A DNA stretch of 64,000 bases from positions 229,974-293,973 of the forward strand of contig WTGC01000004.1 in assembly GCA_011523705.1 (NCBI GenBank). Direction: 5' to 3'. Source of the stretch: Chloroflexota bacterium (GTDB taxonomy: Bacteria; Chloroflexota; Anaerolineae; Aggregatilineales; Phototrophicaceae). The translations under genes and the position numbers were made by a program. A model generated the notes under the pieces. The model searched no databases and was not told the DNA's origin. It was given only the letters and a program-made list of their open reading frames with translations. Within the stretch, counting starts at the first letter, position 1. Every line of letters starts with the position of its first letter. This document shows, in pieces, positions 1 to 9,845 of the stretch.

Positions 1-1157
1 CGATAATCGCTGGCGCCCCAGTGTATGCCGTCGGTGATGAATGCCAGCGCATTCAGGGGCTGCGAGAGCGAGGCGATAATCCAGGCGGCATGAAAGACGG
101 AGACGGCGGCGGCCGGCACGAAGGCAGAAAGCACGATCGGCGTCGCCGCCAACAGCAGGACCAGCATGGCGAATCCGGCCGCCAAGCTCCAGAGCGTCGT
201 CGATATCGCCACGCGTCTGGCGTATTCTCGGCGGCCTGCGCCAATGAAATAACCGACCAGACTCTGAGCTGTTGTGGCGAGCGCCTCCGTGACCAGAGCC
301 GTAAAAAACCAGACTTGTCGGATCACCTGATGAGCCGCGCCGGCCTCGGCGCCCATCTGGGTCGCGACGCGCGTGGCGAAGAGCACGAATATCGTCAGCG
401 ATGCCGAGCGAATGAAGAGATCCCCGCCGACGCGAAGCAACTTGAATCCATCGCGCCAGCTTACATGGCGGCTCAATCCAATCCGCCGTTTCAACTCGCG
501 CAACATCCAGATAGCGCCTAGCCATTGACTGGCTGAGCTCGCCAAGCCAGCGCCGGCGACGCCCAGCGCCGGAACCGCGCCCCAGCCAAATATGAAGAGA
601 TAATCCAGAACGATATTCGCCAGATTGATGACCAACGCAATCCAGAGCGGCGTAATCATGTCTTGTACGCCGCGCAGCGCGCCGAAGCCAACAATAACGA
701 CGATGACGGCCGGCGCGCCCAGCGCCCGCAGCCGGATATACTCAGTCGCCAGGTCATGCACAGCGCCGTCGGCCCCCAGGGCGCTTGCCATGACAGGCGC
801 TCCCGCATAAAGCAAGCCGCCAAGCACCAGGCTAATAGCGATGCCGATCAAAAGCGCCAGGCTGACTGCACGTCTGGCGCCCTCCATATCGCCGCGGCCG
901 AATGTCTGCGCCACCTCGGTCTGCGTTGCAATAGCAAGAAAGTTGAAGATCCAAAACACGGACGACAAGGCGCCGGCGCCGACGCCGAGGGCCGACAGCG
1001 GCGCCGCGCCAAGCCGCGCGACCAAGCCGGTATCGACCAGCCCGGTCAACGGCTCGGCAATTAGCGAAAGAAGAATCGGCAGCGAGAGGCAAACGATTGT
1101 TCGATTGGGACGAATCAAGTAGGGATGGCGCTCGGATTTAAGTTTCGCTTCATTCAT
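1..1157 (-). CDS. MATE family efflux transporter, C-terminus cut by window edge
   Basis: The ORF track misses this gene because it has no stop inside the window. Reading the minus strand from ATG at 1157 gives an uninterrupted protein of about 385 residues that runs off the left edge. It begins MNEAKLKSERHPYLIRPNRT and continues with alternating hydrophobic helices. MATE-like stretches include LSLIAEPLTGLVDTGLVARL near residue 35, ALRGVQDMITPLWIALVINL near 155 and FATRVATQMGAEAGAAHQV in the second half. MATE proteins are 12-helix Na+- or H+-coupled exporters of drugs and cationic compounds (DinF/NorM family); the substrate cannot be read here. It lies 86 bp downstream of fmt on the same strand. 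No strong Shine-Dalgarno precedes the ATG, so the exact start is less certain than the family. Confidence 0.85.
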   Translation of the reverse strand, partial: MNEAKLKSERHPYLIRPNRTIVCLSLPILLSLIAEPLTGLVDTGLVARLGAAPLSALGVGAGALSSVFWIFNFLAIATQTEVAQTFGRGDMEGARRAVSLALLIGIAISLVLGGLLYAGAPVMASALGADGAVHDLATEYIRLRALGAPAVIVVIVGFGALRGVQDMITPLWIALVINLANIVLDYLFIFGWGAVPALGVAGAGLASSASQWLGAIWMLRELKRRIGLSRHVSWRDGFKLLRVGGDLFIRSASLTIFVLFATRVATQMGAEAGAAHQVIRQVWFFTALVTEALATTAQSLVGYFIGAGRREYARRVAISTTLWSLAAGFAMLVLLLAATPIVLSAFVPAAAVSVFHAAWIIASLSQPLNALAFITDGIHWGASDY

Positions 1158-1243
1158 TTATGGCATTCAAGTCCGCGTGCCGGGCCGGCTTTGACCATGA
1201 GCCGAATTGGCAAAGGATTCTCTTGATTGACCAGCAGAGATGT

Positions 1244-2167
1244 TCAACCGTCCAGAAGCGCGCCGGCGAAGTCATGGTATCCGTTGACGAAATCGGCAAC
1301 GCGCAATCGTCTCTTGCCAGGCACCTGCAGTGAAGTCGGATAATAGAGACCGTCTCCGGTTCCAATCGCGATCTTTCCATTCTTTTCAATCACACGTCCG
1401 GCTTCTGCGCGGCCAGCGCCGTGATTGCCCGCCAGAATTCGCAGCTGCGCGCCGGCCCAGCCGGTGTAGGCGCCTGGCCAGGGCGTGTGTGCGCGCACTT
1501 TGCGCTCGATCGCCTGGGCTGAGCTAGTCCAGTCTATTCTGCCCTCTTCTTTCTTGATCCGCGGCGCGTAAGTCGCCAGCGAATCATCTTGTTCGTGCGG
1601 TTCAATCTCGCCATTCAAGTAACGCGGCAGCGTCTCGACCAGCAGCTCGGCGCCGAGCTGGGACAATTTGTCGTGCAGGCTCTGGCCGGTTTCATCTGGC
1701 GCCAGCGGCAGCGCGCGCTTCGCCAGCAGCGGACCGGTGTCCAGCCCGGCATCCAGGAGCATGATGGTCGCGCCGCTTTCGCGATCGCCCGCCTTGATTG
1801 CCGCTTGAATCGGCGCCGCGCCCCGCCAGCGAGGCAGCAGCGAAGCATGTACATTGACCGTGCCAAATCGAGGCAAGTCCAAAAGCGGCTGCGGAAGAAT
1901 CTGCCCATAGGCGACGACCACATGCAGATCCGCGTCCCAGGCTCGCAGCGTCTCGATTGCCGCCTCCTCGCGGATGCGTTCTGGCTGCATCAGCGTAAGG
2001 CCGGCTTCGCGCGCGAGCACTTTTACGGGGGACTCGCGCAGGCGCTTGCGGCGGCCCGCCCGTCGATCAGGCTGCGTGACCACGCCGACGACTCGATGCG
2101 ACTCCATCAAAGCGATCAGGCTTGGCAGGGCGAAGGCCGGCGTACCCATGAAGACTATCTTTGCCAT
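1244..2167 (-). CDS. fmt: Methionyl-tRNA formyltransferase
   Basis: Transfers a formyl group from 10-formyl-tetrahydrofolate to the amino group of Met-tRNA(fMet), giving the initiator tRNA used in bacterial translation. The N-terminal formyltransferase fold starts MAKIVFMGTPAFALPSL. The catalytic loop NVHASLLPRWRGAAPI supplies Asn105 and His107, and GLDTGPLL supplies Asp143, matching the Asn-His-Asp set of the family. A C-terminal OB-like tRNA-binding domain follows from about residue 205 (IDWTSSAQAIERKVRAHTPW). At 307 aa it is the usual size (300-315). It is divergent from recJ across a 65-bp gap that must hold both promoters. Confidence 0.96.
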   Translation of the reverse strand: MAKIVFMGTPAFALPSLIALMESHRVVGVVTQPDRRAGRRKRLRESPVKVLAREAGLTLMQPERIREEAAIETLRAWDADLHVVVAYGQILPQPLLDLPRFGTVNVHASLLPRWRGAAPIQAAIKAGDRESGATIMLLDAGLDTGPLLAKRALPLAPDETGQSLHDKLSQLGAELLVETLPRYLNGEIEPHEQDDSLATYAPRIKKEEGRIDWTSSAQAIERKVRAHTPWPGAYTGWAGAQLRILAGNHGAGRAEAGRVIEKNGKIAIGTGDGLYYPTSLQVPGKRRLRVADFVNGYHDFAGALLDG

Positions 2168-2232
2168 AGCGCCTCACATGGCGGAATGGTAGTATCGAGC
2201 AGTTATTCTATGGGACAATCCGGTCGCAGTCT

Positions 2233-3942
2233 ATGTTGCAAAAGGAATGGGTACTGGCGCAGCGGGCGCCGGCCGAGCACCTTGAACGCTATCATGAATG
2301 CAGCCCTATCCTCGCGCAGTTGCTCTTCAACCGCGGCTTTGAAGATCCACATGCCGCGCAGGAATTTGTGAACGGAAAAGCCCTGAGCGAAGACCCTTTT
2401 GAACTGAAAGACGTGGACGCCGCGGTAACCCGGATTAACGACGCCGTTGCCGAGCGAGAGCCGATTGCCGTTTATGGCGATTTTGACGCCGACGGCATCT
2501 GCGCGACCGCGCTAATGACGCAGACGCTGAGGGCGCTGGGCGGCGATGTCACGCCATATATACCGGACCGCGCCGACGAAGGCTACGGGCTGAACGCGCC
2601 CGCGCTGGAGAAGCTGGCGCGGCGCGGCATCAAGCTGCTTGTCACCGTCGACTGCGGCATACGGTCTGTCGCGGAAGTCGCCGCCGGCATACGCGCGGGC
2701 TTGGATATCATCGTCACCGATCACCACTCCATTGGTCCTGATTTGCCGGCGGCTCTGGCGGTGATCAACCCGCGGCAAGAAGATTGCGCCGGCGAAGCGC
2801 GTCTGGCCGGCGTGGGCGTCGCCTTTATGCTCGCGAAAGCGCTGCTGCTTCACCGCTGGGGGACCAAAAGGGACCATTACCCCGCCGATTTTCGATTATC
2901 GGACCTGCTGGATCTGGTCGCTCTCGGCACGGTCGCTGATGTGGTTCCGCTCAATGTCGGCTTGAATCGGCGGCTGGTGAAACACGGATTAGCCACGATC
3001 AACGAAGTGCGGCGTCCGGGAATCGCCGCGCTGGCGCAGGTGGCGGGATTGAAGCCAGGCAGCATTCGAGCCAGCGATATCGGCTTCGGCTTGGGACCGC
3101 GCATCAACGCGGCGGGCCGCCTGCATACCGCGATGGCGGCCTACGACTTGCTCTGCTCGGCATCATTCGAAGATGCGATGCCGCGCGCCCAGGTTTTGCA
3201 GTCGCTGAATGCGCAGCGGCAACAATTGACGCGCCGCGCCCAAGCCGTCATCAGCGAGCAAGTCGGCGAGGTACCAGACCTGCCCTTAATCTTCGCCGGC
3301 GATGAAGACATTCAGCCAGGCATCGTCGGGCTGGTCGCTGGCAGGCTCGCCGAAGCATTCTATCGGCCAGCCGTGATTCTCGAGATCGGCGAAGACGAGA
3401 GCCGCGCCTCCTGCCGCAGCATCCCCGAATTCAACATTACGAGCGCCTTGGACGAATGCGCCGACCTGCTCGTGCGGCACGGCGGGCACGCCATGGCGGC
3501 TGGCTTCACCGTGAGGAACAGCAATATAGAGGCATTAAGAAGTGCGCTGGAGCAAAAGGCGGAAGCCGCTCTGCGCGGGCGAGCGTTGGCGCCAAAACTG
3601 CAAATTGACAGCGAAGTCCAGCTTGAAGATTTGAACGAGATTCTCCTGCATGAGCTCGATTTGCTTGAGCCGACCGGTCACGAAAACGGGAAGGCGGCCT
3701 TCCTGACGCGAGAGCTCGGTGTACTGCACTGTCGGCGCGTTGGCGAGGACGGGCGCCATCTCAAGCTTCGCGTCGCGAATCACAAAGGCGGGCAAGCTGA
3801 CGCGATTGGATTCGGCTTGGGCGAATGGGCGAGACGAATGCCGCGCAGAATTGATGCCGTTTATCATGCCGAAATCAACGCATGGGGCGGAAGGCGCAAT
3901 CTGCAGCTTCAATTGCTGGATATTTGCCCCGCCGCCGTCTAG
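2233..3942 (+). CDS. recJ: Single-stranded-DNA-specific exonuclease RecJ
   Basis: 5'-3' exonuclease acting on single-stranded DNA in recombinational and mismatch repair. Motif YGDFDADGICATALM (Asp83, Asp85, Asp87) and the DHH motif VTDHHSIG (residues 163-165) are the metal-binding active site of the DHH phosphoesterase superfamily; VTVDCGIRS near 138 is a third acidic motif. A DHHA1 domain with GGHAMAAGF at about residue 415 and a C-terminal OB domain complete the standard RecJ order. At 569 aa the length is normal for bacterial RecJ. The ATG at 2233 gives a start right at the conserved N-terminus. It is transcribed away from fmt. Confidence 0.95.
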   Translation: MLQKEWVLAQRAPAEHLERYHECSPILAQLLFNRGFEDPHAAQEFVNGKALSEDPFELKDVDAAVTRINDAVAEREPIAVYGDFDADGICATALMTQTLRALGGDVTPYIPDRADEGYGLNAPALEKLARRGIKLLVTVDCGIRSVAEVAAGIRAGLDIIVTDHHSIGPDLPAALAVINPRQEDCAGEARLAGVGVAFMLAKALLLHRWGTKRDHYPADFRLSDLLDLVALGTVADVVPLNVGLNRRLVKHGLATINEVRRPGIAALAQVAGLKPGSIRASDIGFGLGPRINAAGRLHTAMAAYDLLCSASFEDAMPRAQVLQSLNAQRQQLTRRAQAVISEQVGEVPDLPLIFAGDEDIQPGIVGLVAGRLAEAFYRPAVILEIGEDESRASCRSIPEFNITSALDECADLLVRHGGHAMAAGFTVRNSNIEALRSALEQKAEAALRGRALAPKLQIDSEVQLEDLNEILLHELDLLEPTGHENGKAAFLTRELGVLHCRRVGEDGRHLKLRVANHKGGQADAIGFGLGEWARRMPRRIDAVYHAEINAWGGRRNLQLQLLDICPAAV

Positions 3943-4018
3943 CGCGACCGTGTTTCAGCTTGACCCGCGCGCGCCAGCGGCGTATATTGGGCGAGTTTGA
4001 AGGCTTTAGGGGGAAACG

Positions 4019-5095
4019 TTGCCGAGGACAAACCAGCGAGAAGCGGGCGAATTGAAATTCTCATACGGCGGCCAAGCCGTCATTGAGGGCGTGATGATGC
4101 GAGGGGCGCACTCGATGGCGGTCGCTGTGCGAAATCCCAAAGGCGAAATCGTCATCCATGAGCAGCCGTTGAGCGCGCGCCTCTACCGCGGGCGCATCGC
4201 CAAGACTCCTTTTCTTCGCGGACTCATTGGCTTGTGGGACGCCTTGGGGCTCGGCATCCGCGCCTTGATGTGGTCAGCCGATGTCGCTCTTGATGAAGAA
4301 GAAGACATCAGCTTCAACGGTCCGATCGGCTGGGCGACGATCGCCGTCTCAATGTTGATCGGCGTCGGCATATTTTTCCTGCTGCCTACCGCCGCCGCGA
4401 CCGGCATCGGCAACTTGCTGGGTTTGAGCACCGTGGCGCATGAAGTTGTCGTTGACGCCGAAGGCAATGAAATCGCTGTCGAACCCCAAAGGAGCAACTT
4501 CCTCGCGTACGAGGCGCTGCCAATCGGTCTGGATGCCTTTCTCATCAACTTGATTGAAGGCGTCGTGCAGCTGTCGATCCTTGTGGTTTACATTTGGTTC
4601 GTCGGTCGGACAAATGATGGCCGGCGGATCTTTGCTTATCACGGCGCCGAACACAAGACGATCAACGCTTACGAAGCCGGCGACGATCTGCTGCCGGCAG
4701 TCGTCAGCCGCCACCCCATTGAACATCCGCGCTGCGGCACCGCCTTCCTGCTGACGGTCGTCTTCGTCAGCGTGATGCTCTTCTCGCTGATTGGGCGCCC
4801 GCCCTTCGCGCTTTTGATACTCTCACGCGTGCTCTTCATCCCCGTAATCGCCGGCGTCGCCTACGAGTTTCTGAAATACACCGCGTCCAACCTCGACAAA
4901 GCCTGGATTCGCGTCATGATTCAGCCCAATCTGGCTCTGCAGCATTTGACAACCAACGAGCCCAGCCTCGACATGATTGAAGTGGCAATCGTTTCCTTCA
5001 AGCGGGTTCTGCTTTCCGAGGGGATCTTGCGCGAAGAGGAAGCGGAGATTTCTGTTCCGCATCCGGACGAGGCGCCGTCCCAGGAAAATGCATAA
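4019..5095 (+). CDS. DUF1385 (YqhQ-like) membrane protein
   Basis: Family membership is clear from YGGQAVIEGVMMRG near the N-terminus, YHGAEHKTINAYEAGDDL in the middle and HPRCGTAFLLTVVF after it, all hallmark DUF1385 segments. Hydrophobic helices at about residues 105-125, 175-200, 240-262 and 263-285 indicate an integral membrane protein. The function of the family is not established; B. subtilis YqhQ is the named relative. The start is TTG at 4019, preceded by a GGGGG stretch eight or so bases upstream that acts as ribosome-binding site; no ATG lies nearby in frame. Its stop overlaps the start of the next gene (ATGCATAA), suggesting translational coupling with the glycosyltransferase-like gene. 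Confidence 0.9.
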   Translation: MPRTNQREAGELKFSYGGQAVIEGVMMRGAHSMAVAVRNPKGEIVIHEQPLSARLYRGRIAKTPFLRGLIGLWDALGLGIRALMWSADVALDEEEDISFNGPIGWATIAVSMLIGVGIFFLLPTAAATGIGNLLGLSTVAHEVVVDAEGNEIAVEPQRSNFLAYEALPIGLDAFLINLIEGVVQLSILVVYIWFVGRTNDGRRIFAYHGAEHKTINAYEAGDDLLPAVVSRHPIEHPRCGTAFLLTVVFVSVMLFSLIGRPPFALLILSRVLFIPVIAGVAYEFLKYTASNLDKAWIRVMIQPNLALQHLTTNEPSLDMIEVAIVSFKRVLLSEGILREEEAEISVPHPDEAPSQENA

Positions 5096-6443
5096 GCTAT
5101 CCCCTGTCGGTCGAGCAGCCAAGCTGCTGTTGGTCTTCGCTACCGTTGGCTTTTCGCTTGCGCTGTACCTTCGCATCACTGAAATACAGCGTGACGCTAA
5201 CGTCAACATGGGATCGATGGATCAATTCGCTTATATGGTTTTCGCCAAGAAAGCCTACGAGTCTGGATACTCGTATACGGGCGGTCGCGCCCGCATGCCA
5301 TTGTTCCCCTGGATTCAGGCTCTGTTTTATTCGCCGGAAATGAGCGACGAGGCCTTCTTCGAACAGGGAAAACAGATCAACGTTCTGATTTCAGTCGCCG
5401 GCATCGCTGCAATCGGCGCCGCATTCGTCTCAAAATTTTCCAAATTGTACGCCTCCTATGCCATCGCGTTAATCGCCTTCCTGTGCTTCGCCATTAAGGC
5501 GCCGTGGTTTCAAGCGGAGATTCTCTTTTATGTTCTTTTCGCCTTTGCCTTTATGCTTGCCGTCGAATCCATCCGCTGGCCCAAGTGGTACAAATCTATC
5601 GGCGTGGGACTACTCTTTGCACTGGCGCACTTTACCAAAGCCAGCGGACTGCTGGGAATTGCGATGTACGCCGGCAGTTTCTCTGTTCCCCTCTTGGCGG
5701 AGATCTACAGGCGCCGCCCGAACCGGCAGGGACTGACCCGCATCATCTTGCTCGCCATTGCGCCGCTGGTTATCTTCGCCGCCGCGCTATTTCCCTATTT
5801 CAACGAAAGCAAACACCGTTACGGACATTATCTGTACAATGTCAGCACGACCTTCTATATGTGGTACGACTATTGGGCAGAAGCGAAGGAGGGTACAAAG
5901 GCGGCCGGCGATCGCGAGGGCTGGCCCGACATGCCTGACGAAGAAATACCGAGCTTGACCAAATACCTCGCAGAGCACACATCGGCACAGATTGCGCAGC
6001 GATTTGTTAAGGGCGCGGCGCAAATGTACAAAAACGCCTGCGGCAGCGCCGACGGTCCGAGCCAATTCGGTTTATGTGTCCACGTCGGCATAGGCCTATT
6101 GATCATCTTGAGCTGTGTATACGGCAAATTGGTGGATGCCCGCCACCGACCAACTTTGAAAGACGCGCAGATTTTCGTGTTCGTCGCATCGCTCTTGTCG
6201 GTGTACAGCGTTTCGTTTATGTGGTTTGCCTCGATTAGCTCCGGGCCGCGTTTCATGCTGATGCTTTTGATACCGCTGTTGTGGTCGGTTGGATTGGCGC
6301 TGGAGGCGGCGCCCGCTTCCAGCACAAGCGGGTTAAAGGCAAGCCATTACCGGGCAGTCATCGCAGTGATGCTGGTTATTCTGCTTTCCCAACTATACCA
6401 CCTCGTTGTAGAACGCGCGGCTCAGCTCTTTGGCGGCTTCTAG
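5088..6443 (+). CDS. GT-C type glycosyltransferase-like membrane protein (PMT/ArnT superfamily)
   Basis: A 451-residue protein with about ten predicted membrane helices. After the first helix comes a loop with MDQFAYMVFAKKAYESG and GGRARMPLFPWIQAL; an acidic residue followed by an R-x-P-x-x-P-W motif is typical of lipid-phosphosugar-dependent GT-C enzymes of the PMT/ArnT type, which move sugars onto lipids or proteins outside the membrane. The donor and acceptor are unknown. The ORF track start at 4977 is inside the previous gene and gives an Arg-rich nonsense leader; the ATG at 5088, after AGGAAA, is preferred and overlaps the DUF1385 stop by 8 bp. Enzymatic assignment is inference from topology and motif. 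Confidence 0.7.
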   Translation: MHKLSPVGRAAKLLLVFATVGFSLALYLRITEIQRDANVNMGSMDQFAYMVFAKKAYESGYSYTGGRARMPLFPWIQALFYSPEMSDEAFFEQGKQINVLISVAGIAAIGAAFVSKFSKLYASYAIALIAFLCFAIKAPWFQAEILFYVLFAFAFMLAVESIRWPKWYKSIGVGLLFALAHFTKASGLLGIAMYAGSFSVPLLAEIYRRRPNRQGLTRIILLAIAPLVIFAAALFPYFNESKHRYGHYLYNVSTTFYMWYDYWAEAKEGTKAAGDREGWPDMPDEEIPSLTKYLAEHTSAQIAQRFVKGAAQMYKNACGSADGPSQFGLCVHVGIGLLIILSCVYGKLVDARHRPTLKDAQIFVFVASLLSVYSVSFMWFASISSGPRFMLMLLIPLLWSVGLALEAAPASSTSGLKASHYRAVIAVMLVILLSQLYHLVVERAAQLFGGF

Positions 6444-6449
6444 TTGAAG

Positions 6450-7241
6450 TCAACGCGCGTAACCCAATCGCTGCATCGCTTCCCCTGCCTCTCGCGCGAA
6501 GAAGTCGCGGTCGTGTTTGTCAAACAGCTTCCGCCAGTCGCCACTTTTGCCCAGGCGCGCTTGTTCGGAATAGGCGCCCCGCCGGCGCCTGAATCCCAAT
6601 CTTCCCAAGACATTGTCAAGCATGGGTTCGCTGTTCTGTGGACCGGGGATGGCGAGGGGCCGCAAGCAGTCGTTGAGGCTGATTTGAAGGAAGGCGGACA
6701 GCTTCCGCAGGGTCGATTCAAATTCGGTCTCGAGCTCGCTATAAGAGACGGCCAGCAAGCTGTCCCTTTGCAGCCAGGAATCAACGTGCCGCGCCCAAAA
6801 GGCGGGGCGGCTCAAAGCCGATTCTTCGCCGTCTGTCGTCGCTTCACTGCGCAAAAATTGCGCGAATGTCTGGTTGCGCACGGTCTCGCTGAACGACTGC
6901 ATATAATAATAGAGCGAAACCATAACATCACGACCATCCCGGTGCACGTAAATCGTCGGCGAATGCTGTAATACAGCGCGTACGAATAGGCGCTCGTCCA
7001 AACCTTTCCAGGAATCGGCGGAGGGCAGATCGTGTAAGTTAATCAGAACGCGCCCGTCCATATTGAGCAGTTGCCGGCGAAACTTGGCCAAGGGAATTGC
7101 GGCGTCGTGTTCCGCTTCCATCTGCTCCAGAGACATGTACGAATCGTTGATGTCCGGGCTGTTGTTCCGCAGCGCGTCAATCGTCCACTGCATGCCGGAT
7201 CGGCGATGGCTGGCGACCACAATCGTATTGGCGAAAAACAC
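6450..7241 (-). CDS. Sulfotransferase domain protein
   Basis: Predicted to move sulfate from PAPS to a hydroxyl or amine acceptor. VASHRRSGMQWTIDAL at residues 8-23 is the 5'-phosphosulfate-binding loop, YVHRDGRDVMVSLYYY near residue 97 is the 3'-phosphate-binding strand-helix, and RLGKSGDWRKLF near 230 matches the C-terminal GxxGxxK element of cytosolic sulfotransferases. At 263 aa it is a single-domain member. The start is GTG at 7241, immediately after the mutS TAG (TAGGTG), so it is probably translated by reinitiation after mutS. Its acceptor is unknown. Sulfotransferase next to mutS is not a standard arrangement. Confidence 0.87.
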   Translation of the reverse strand: MFFANTIVVASHRRSGMQWTIDALRNNSPDINDSYMSLEQMEAEHDAAIPLAKFRRQLLNMDGRVLINLHDLPSADSWKGLDERLFVRAVLQHSPTIYVHRDGRDVMVSLYYYMQSFSETVRNQTFAQFLRSEATTDGEESALSRPAFWARHVDSWLQRDSLLAVSYSELETEFESTLRKLSAFLQISLNDCLRPLAIPGPQNSEPMLDNVLGRLGFRRRRGAYSEQARLGKSGDWRKLFDKHDRDFFAREAGEAMQRLGYAR

Positions 7242-9845
7242 CTATGCCTCCGCCACCATCCGCTTGAGTTCGTACAATTTTGTCAATGCTTCCAAGGGGC
7301 TAAGCCCATCCACCTCCATTGAGCGCAAGGCGCCCAGCACCGGATTTTCCGGCGTATCGAAGAAACTGAGCTGCTGATGCTGCGGCGCTGGTTTAAGGAG
7401 CGAGAAATCGCTGCCGCCCTCCTCCAACTGAAATAGCAGTTCCTTGGCCCGGTCCACCACCGAGCGCGGCATGCCGGCCAGCTGCGCCACATGGACGCCA
7501 TAACTTTGGTCGGCGCCGCCCGGCAACAGACGATGCAGGAAGACGACTTCATCGCCTTGTTCCGCGACGGCCACATTGAAGTTGGCGCTGCGCGGCAGGA
7601 TATTGGGCAATTCGGTCAGCTCGTGATAATGAGTCGCAAACAGCGTCCGGCAATTGAGCCGCGGGTTGTTGTGGATAAACTCAATGACGGAACGCGCTAT
7701 CGCCAAGCCGTCGTAGGTGGAGGTGCCACGGCCGATCTCATCCAAAATGAGCAGGCTGCGCGGGCTGCTGCCGGAGAGCAAGCGAGCGGTTTCGACCATT
7801 TCTACCATGAAGGTGCTCTGCCCGGCGTGGATTTCGTCCTGGGCGCCGATTCGCGCAAATATGCGATCGACCAATCCGATGGTCGCCGAGTCCGCCGGTA
7901 CAAAGCTGCCAATCTGGGCCATTAGCGTGATGATCGCCACTTGCCGAATATAGGTGGATTTGCCCGACATGTTGGGTCCAGTGATGATATGAATCCGCGA
8001 TGTCAAATCGAGATGGCTGTCATTCGGCACATATCGGGTCGAGCTCTCGAGCAGTTTCTCCACCACGGGATGACGGCCCGCCTGAATATCGAGCACGGTA
8101 TCTTCGGTCAATTGCGGACGCGTGTAGCCCTCCCGCACCGCCACCGTCGCCAGTGACAGGAAGGCATCCAGATGGGCGACGGCGCGCGCGGTCCTTTGCA
8201 AACTCTTCTGTTCCGCGCCAATCTGCCGACAGATATCGGCGAAAAGTTCACGCTCGGTCGCCAGGATCTCTTCCTCGGCGTTAAGCACGCGCGATTCATA
8301 ATCTTTCAATTCTGGCGTGATGTATCGTTCGGCATTCACCAGCGTCTGTTTGCGCAAATAATCATCAGGCACTTTGTCGGCATGCGCATTCGTCACTTCT
8401 ATATAATAGCCGAAGACCTTGTTGTAACTCACTTTGATGCTGGCAATCCCGGTGCGGCGCCGTTCATGAGACTCCAGGTTGGCGATCCAATCGCGGGCGT
8501 CTTGCGACGACCTCATCATGTCGTCCAACTCCGTTGAGTAACCGGGGCGTATCGAGCCGATCGTATTCAAGGTCGCCGGCGGATCATCATTGATGGCGAT
8601 CCCAATCAAATTATAGACTTCCTCGCAGGGATCAAGATGTTCCACAATCGCGGCCAGGCTGCTCTGCTCGCCAATTAATTCGCGCAGCCGCGGCACAACA
8701 GCCAAGGCATGCTTCAAGCCGATCAAATCGCGAGGCCCGACTTTGCCCAGGGCAATGCGCTTTGTGAGCCGTTCGATATCGCCGACTCCCTTCAGCGCCT
8801 CCATCAGTTCCTCGCGCAGAATGTCGCCCGCCACCAATGCTTCGACCGCGTTCAACCGCGCGTTCAAGCGACCGATTTCAAGCAGCGGCTGGCTCAGCCA
8901 ATCGCGCAGCAGCCGCGCGCCCATGGGGGTCACGGTCCGGTCCAGAATGCCAAGCAAGCTGCCCTTGGTCTTACCCTGGCGGATCGTCGATACCAGCTCG
9001 AGGTTGCGCCGCGTGAATGGATCCAACACCATGAAAGCGTCGGTCGAATAGGAACGAATCGTCGTCAGCTGCTCGAGCGATTGCTTTTGAGACGCGCGCA
9101 AATACTGAAGTACGCCGCCGGCGGCCGAAACCGCGTCGCCGCTGTCTTTCAAGCCGAAGCCATCAAGCGTCCCAACTCGAAAGTGATCACAAAGGAGTTG
9201 CTCAGCGCCGGCGTATTCAAAGGTCCAATCCTGGGCCGCGCTCAGATGGATGCCTTCGGGCAGGGTGACTCCGCGCTCCACCCAGCTCTCCGGCAGAATG
9301 ACTTCGCGCGGTTCCAGCCGGGATAGCTCTTCAAAGACGCGAATGCCGACATCGGCGCCGCTGAATTGCGTCGCGCTGAACTCGCCGGTGGAAATGTCGG
9401 CGAAGGCAATGCCTGCTCGATGCCACTCGCCCGATTCGGCATCGCCGATCGGCAAGATGCCCATCAGATAATTGGCGCGGCCCTCTTCCAGCAATGCCGG
9501 CTCGACGACGGTGCCCGGCGTCATGACGCGCGTCACCTCGCGCTCAACGATGCCGCGGCCCGTCGGTTCCGTCACTTGATCGCAAACGGCGACATGAAAA
9601 CCCTTCTCGATCAATTTGGCGATATAGCCATCGACGGAATGAAAGGGCACGCCCGCCATCGGGATCTTCTCGCCGCCCTTGCGATGCGCGCGCGATGTCA
9701 GCGTAATATCCAGCTCGCGCGCGGCTATTTCCGCATCGTCGTCAAACATCTCGTAGAAGTCCCCCATGCGGAACATCAGGATACAATCGGGATATTGACT
9801 CTTGATTTCCAGATACTGCCGCCGCATGGGCGTTACACGAGCCAT
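7242..9845 (-). CDS. mutS: DNA mismatch repair protein MutS
   Basis: Recognises base mismatches and small loops and starts repair through ATP-driven clamp formation. The mismatch-reading Phe-x-Glu motif is present (FYEMF, Phe30/Glu32), followed by connector, core and clamp domains. The C-terminal ATPase has Walker A GPNMSGKST, the FVPA loop, Walker B SLLILDEIGRGTSTYDG and the FATHYHEL signature. At 867 aa it is full-length MutS1. ATG at 9845 lies directly before TPMRRQYLEIK. No mutL is in the window. The downstream sulfotransferase abuts it with no spacer. Confidence 0.97.
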   Translation of the reverse strand: MARVTPMRRQYLEIKSQYPDCILMFRMGDFYEMFDDDAEIAARELDITLTSRAHRKGGEKIPMAGVPFHSVDGYIAKLIEKGFHVAVCDQVTEPTGRGIVEREVTRVMTPGTVVEPALLEEGRANYLMGILPIGDAESGEWHRAGIAFADISTGEFSATQFSGADVGIRVFEELSRLEPREVILPESWVERGVTLPEGIHLSAAQDWTFEYAGAEQLLCDHFRVGTLDGFGLKDSGDAVSAAGGVLQYLRASQKQSLEQLTTIRSYSTDAFMVLDPFTRRNLELVSTIRQGKTKGSLLGILDRTVTPMGARLLRDWLSQPLLEIGRLNARLNAVEALVAGDILREELMEALKGVGDIERLTKRIALGKVGPRDLIGLKHALAVVPRLRELIGEQSSLAAIVEHLDPCEEVYNLIGIAINDDPPATLNTIGSIRPGYSTELDDMMRSSQDARDWIANLESHERRRTGIASIKVSYNKVFGYYIEVTNAHADKVPDDYLRKQTLVNAERYITPELKDYESRVLNAEEEILATERELFADICRQIGAEQKSLQRTARAVAHLDAFLSLATVAVREGYTRPQLTEDTVLDIQAGRHPVVEKLLESSTRYVPNDSHLDLTSRIHIITGPNMSGKSTYIRQVAIITLMAQIGSFVPADSATIGLVDRIFARIGAQDEIHAGQSTFMVEMVETARLLSGSSPRSLLILDEIGRGTSTYDGLAIARSVIEFIHNNPRLNCRTLFATHYHELTELPNILPRSANFNVAVAEQGDEVVFLHRLLPGGADQSYGVHVAQLAGMPRSVVDRAKELLFQLEEGGSDFSLLKPAPQHQQLSFFDTPENPVLGALRSMEVDGLSPLEALTKLYELKRMVAEA

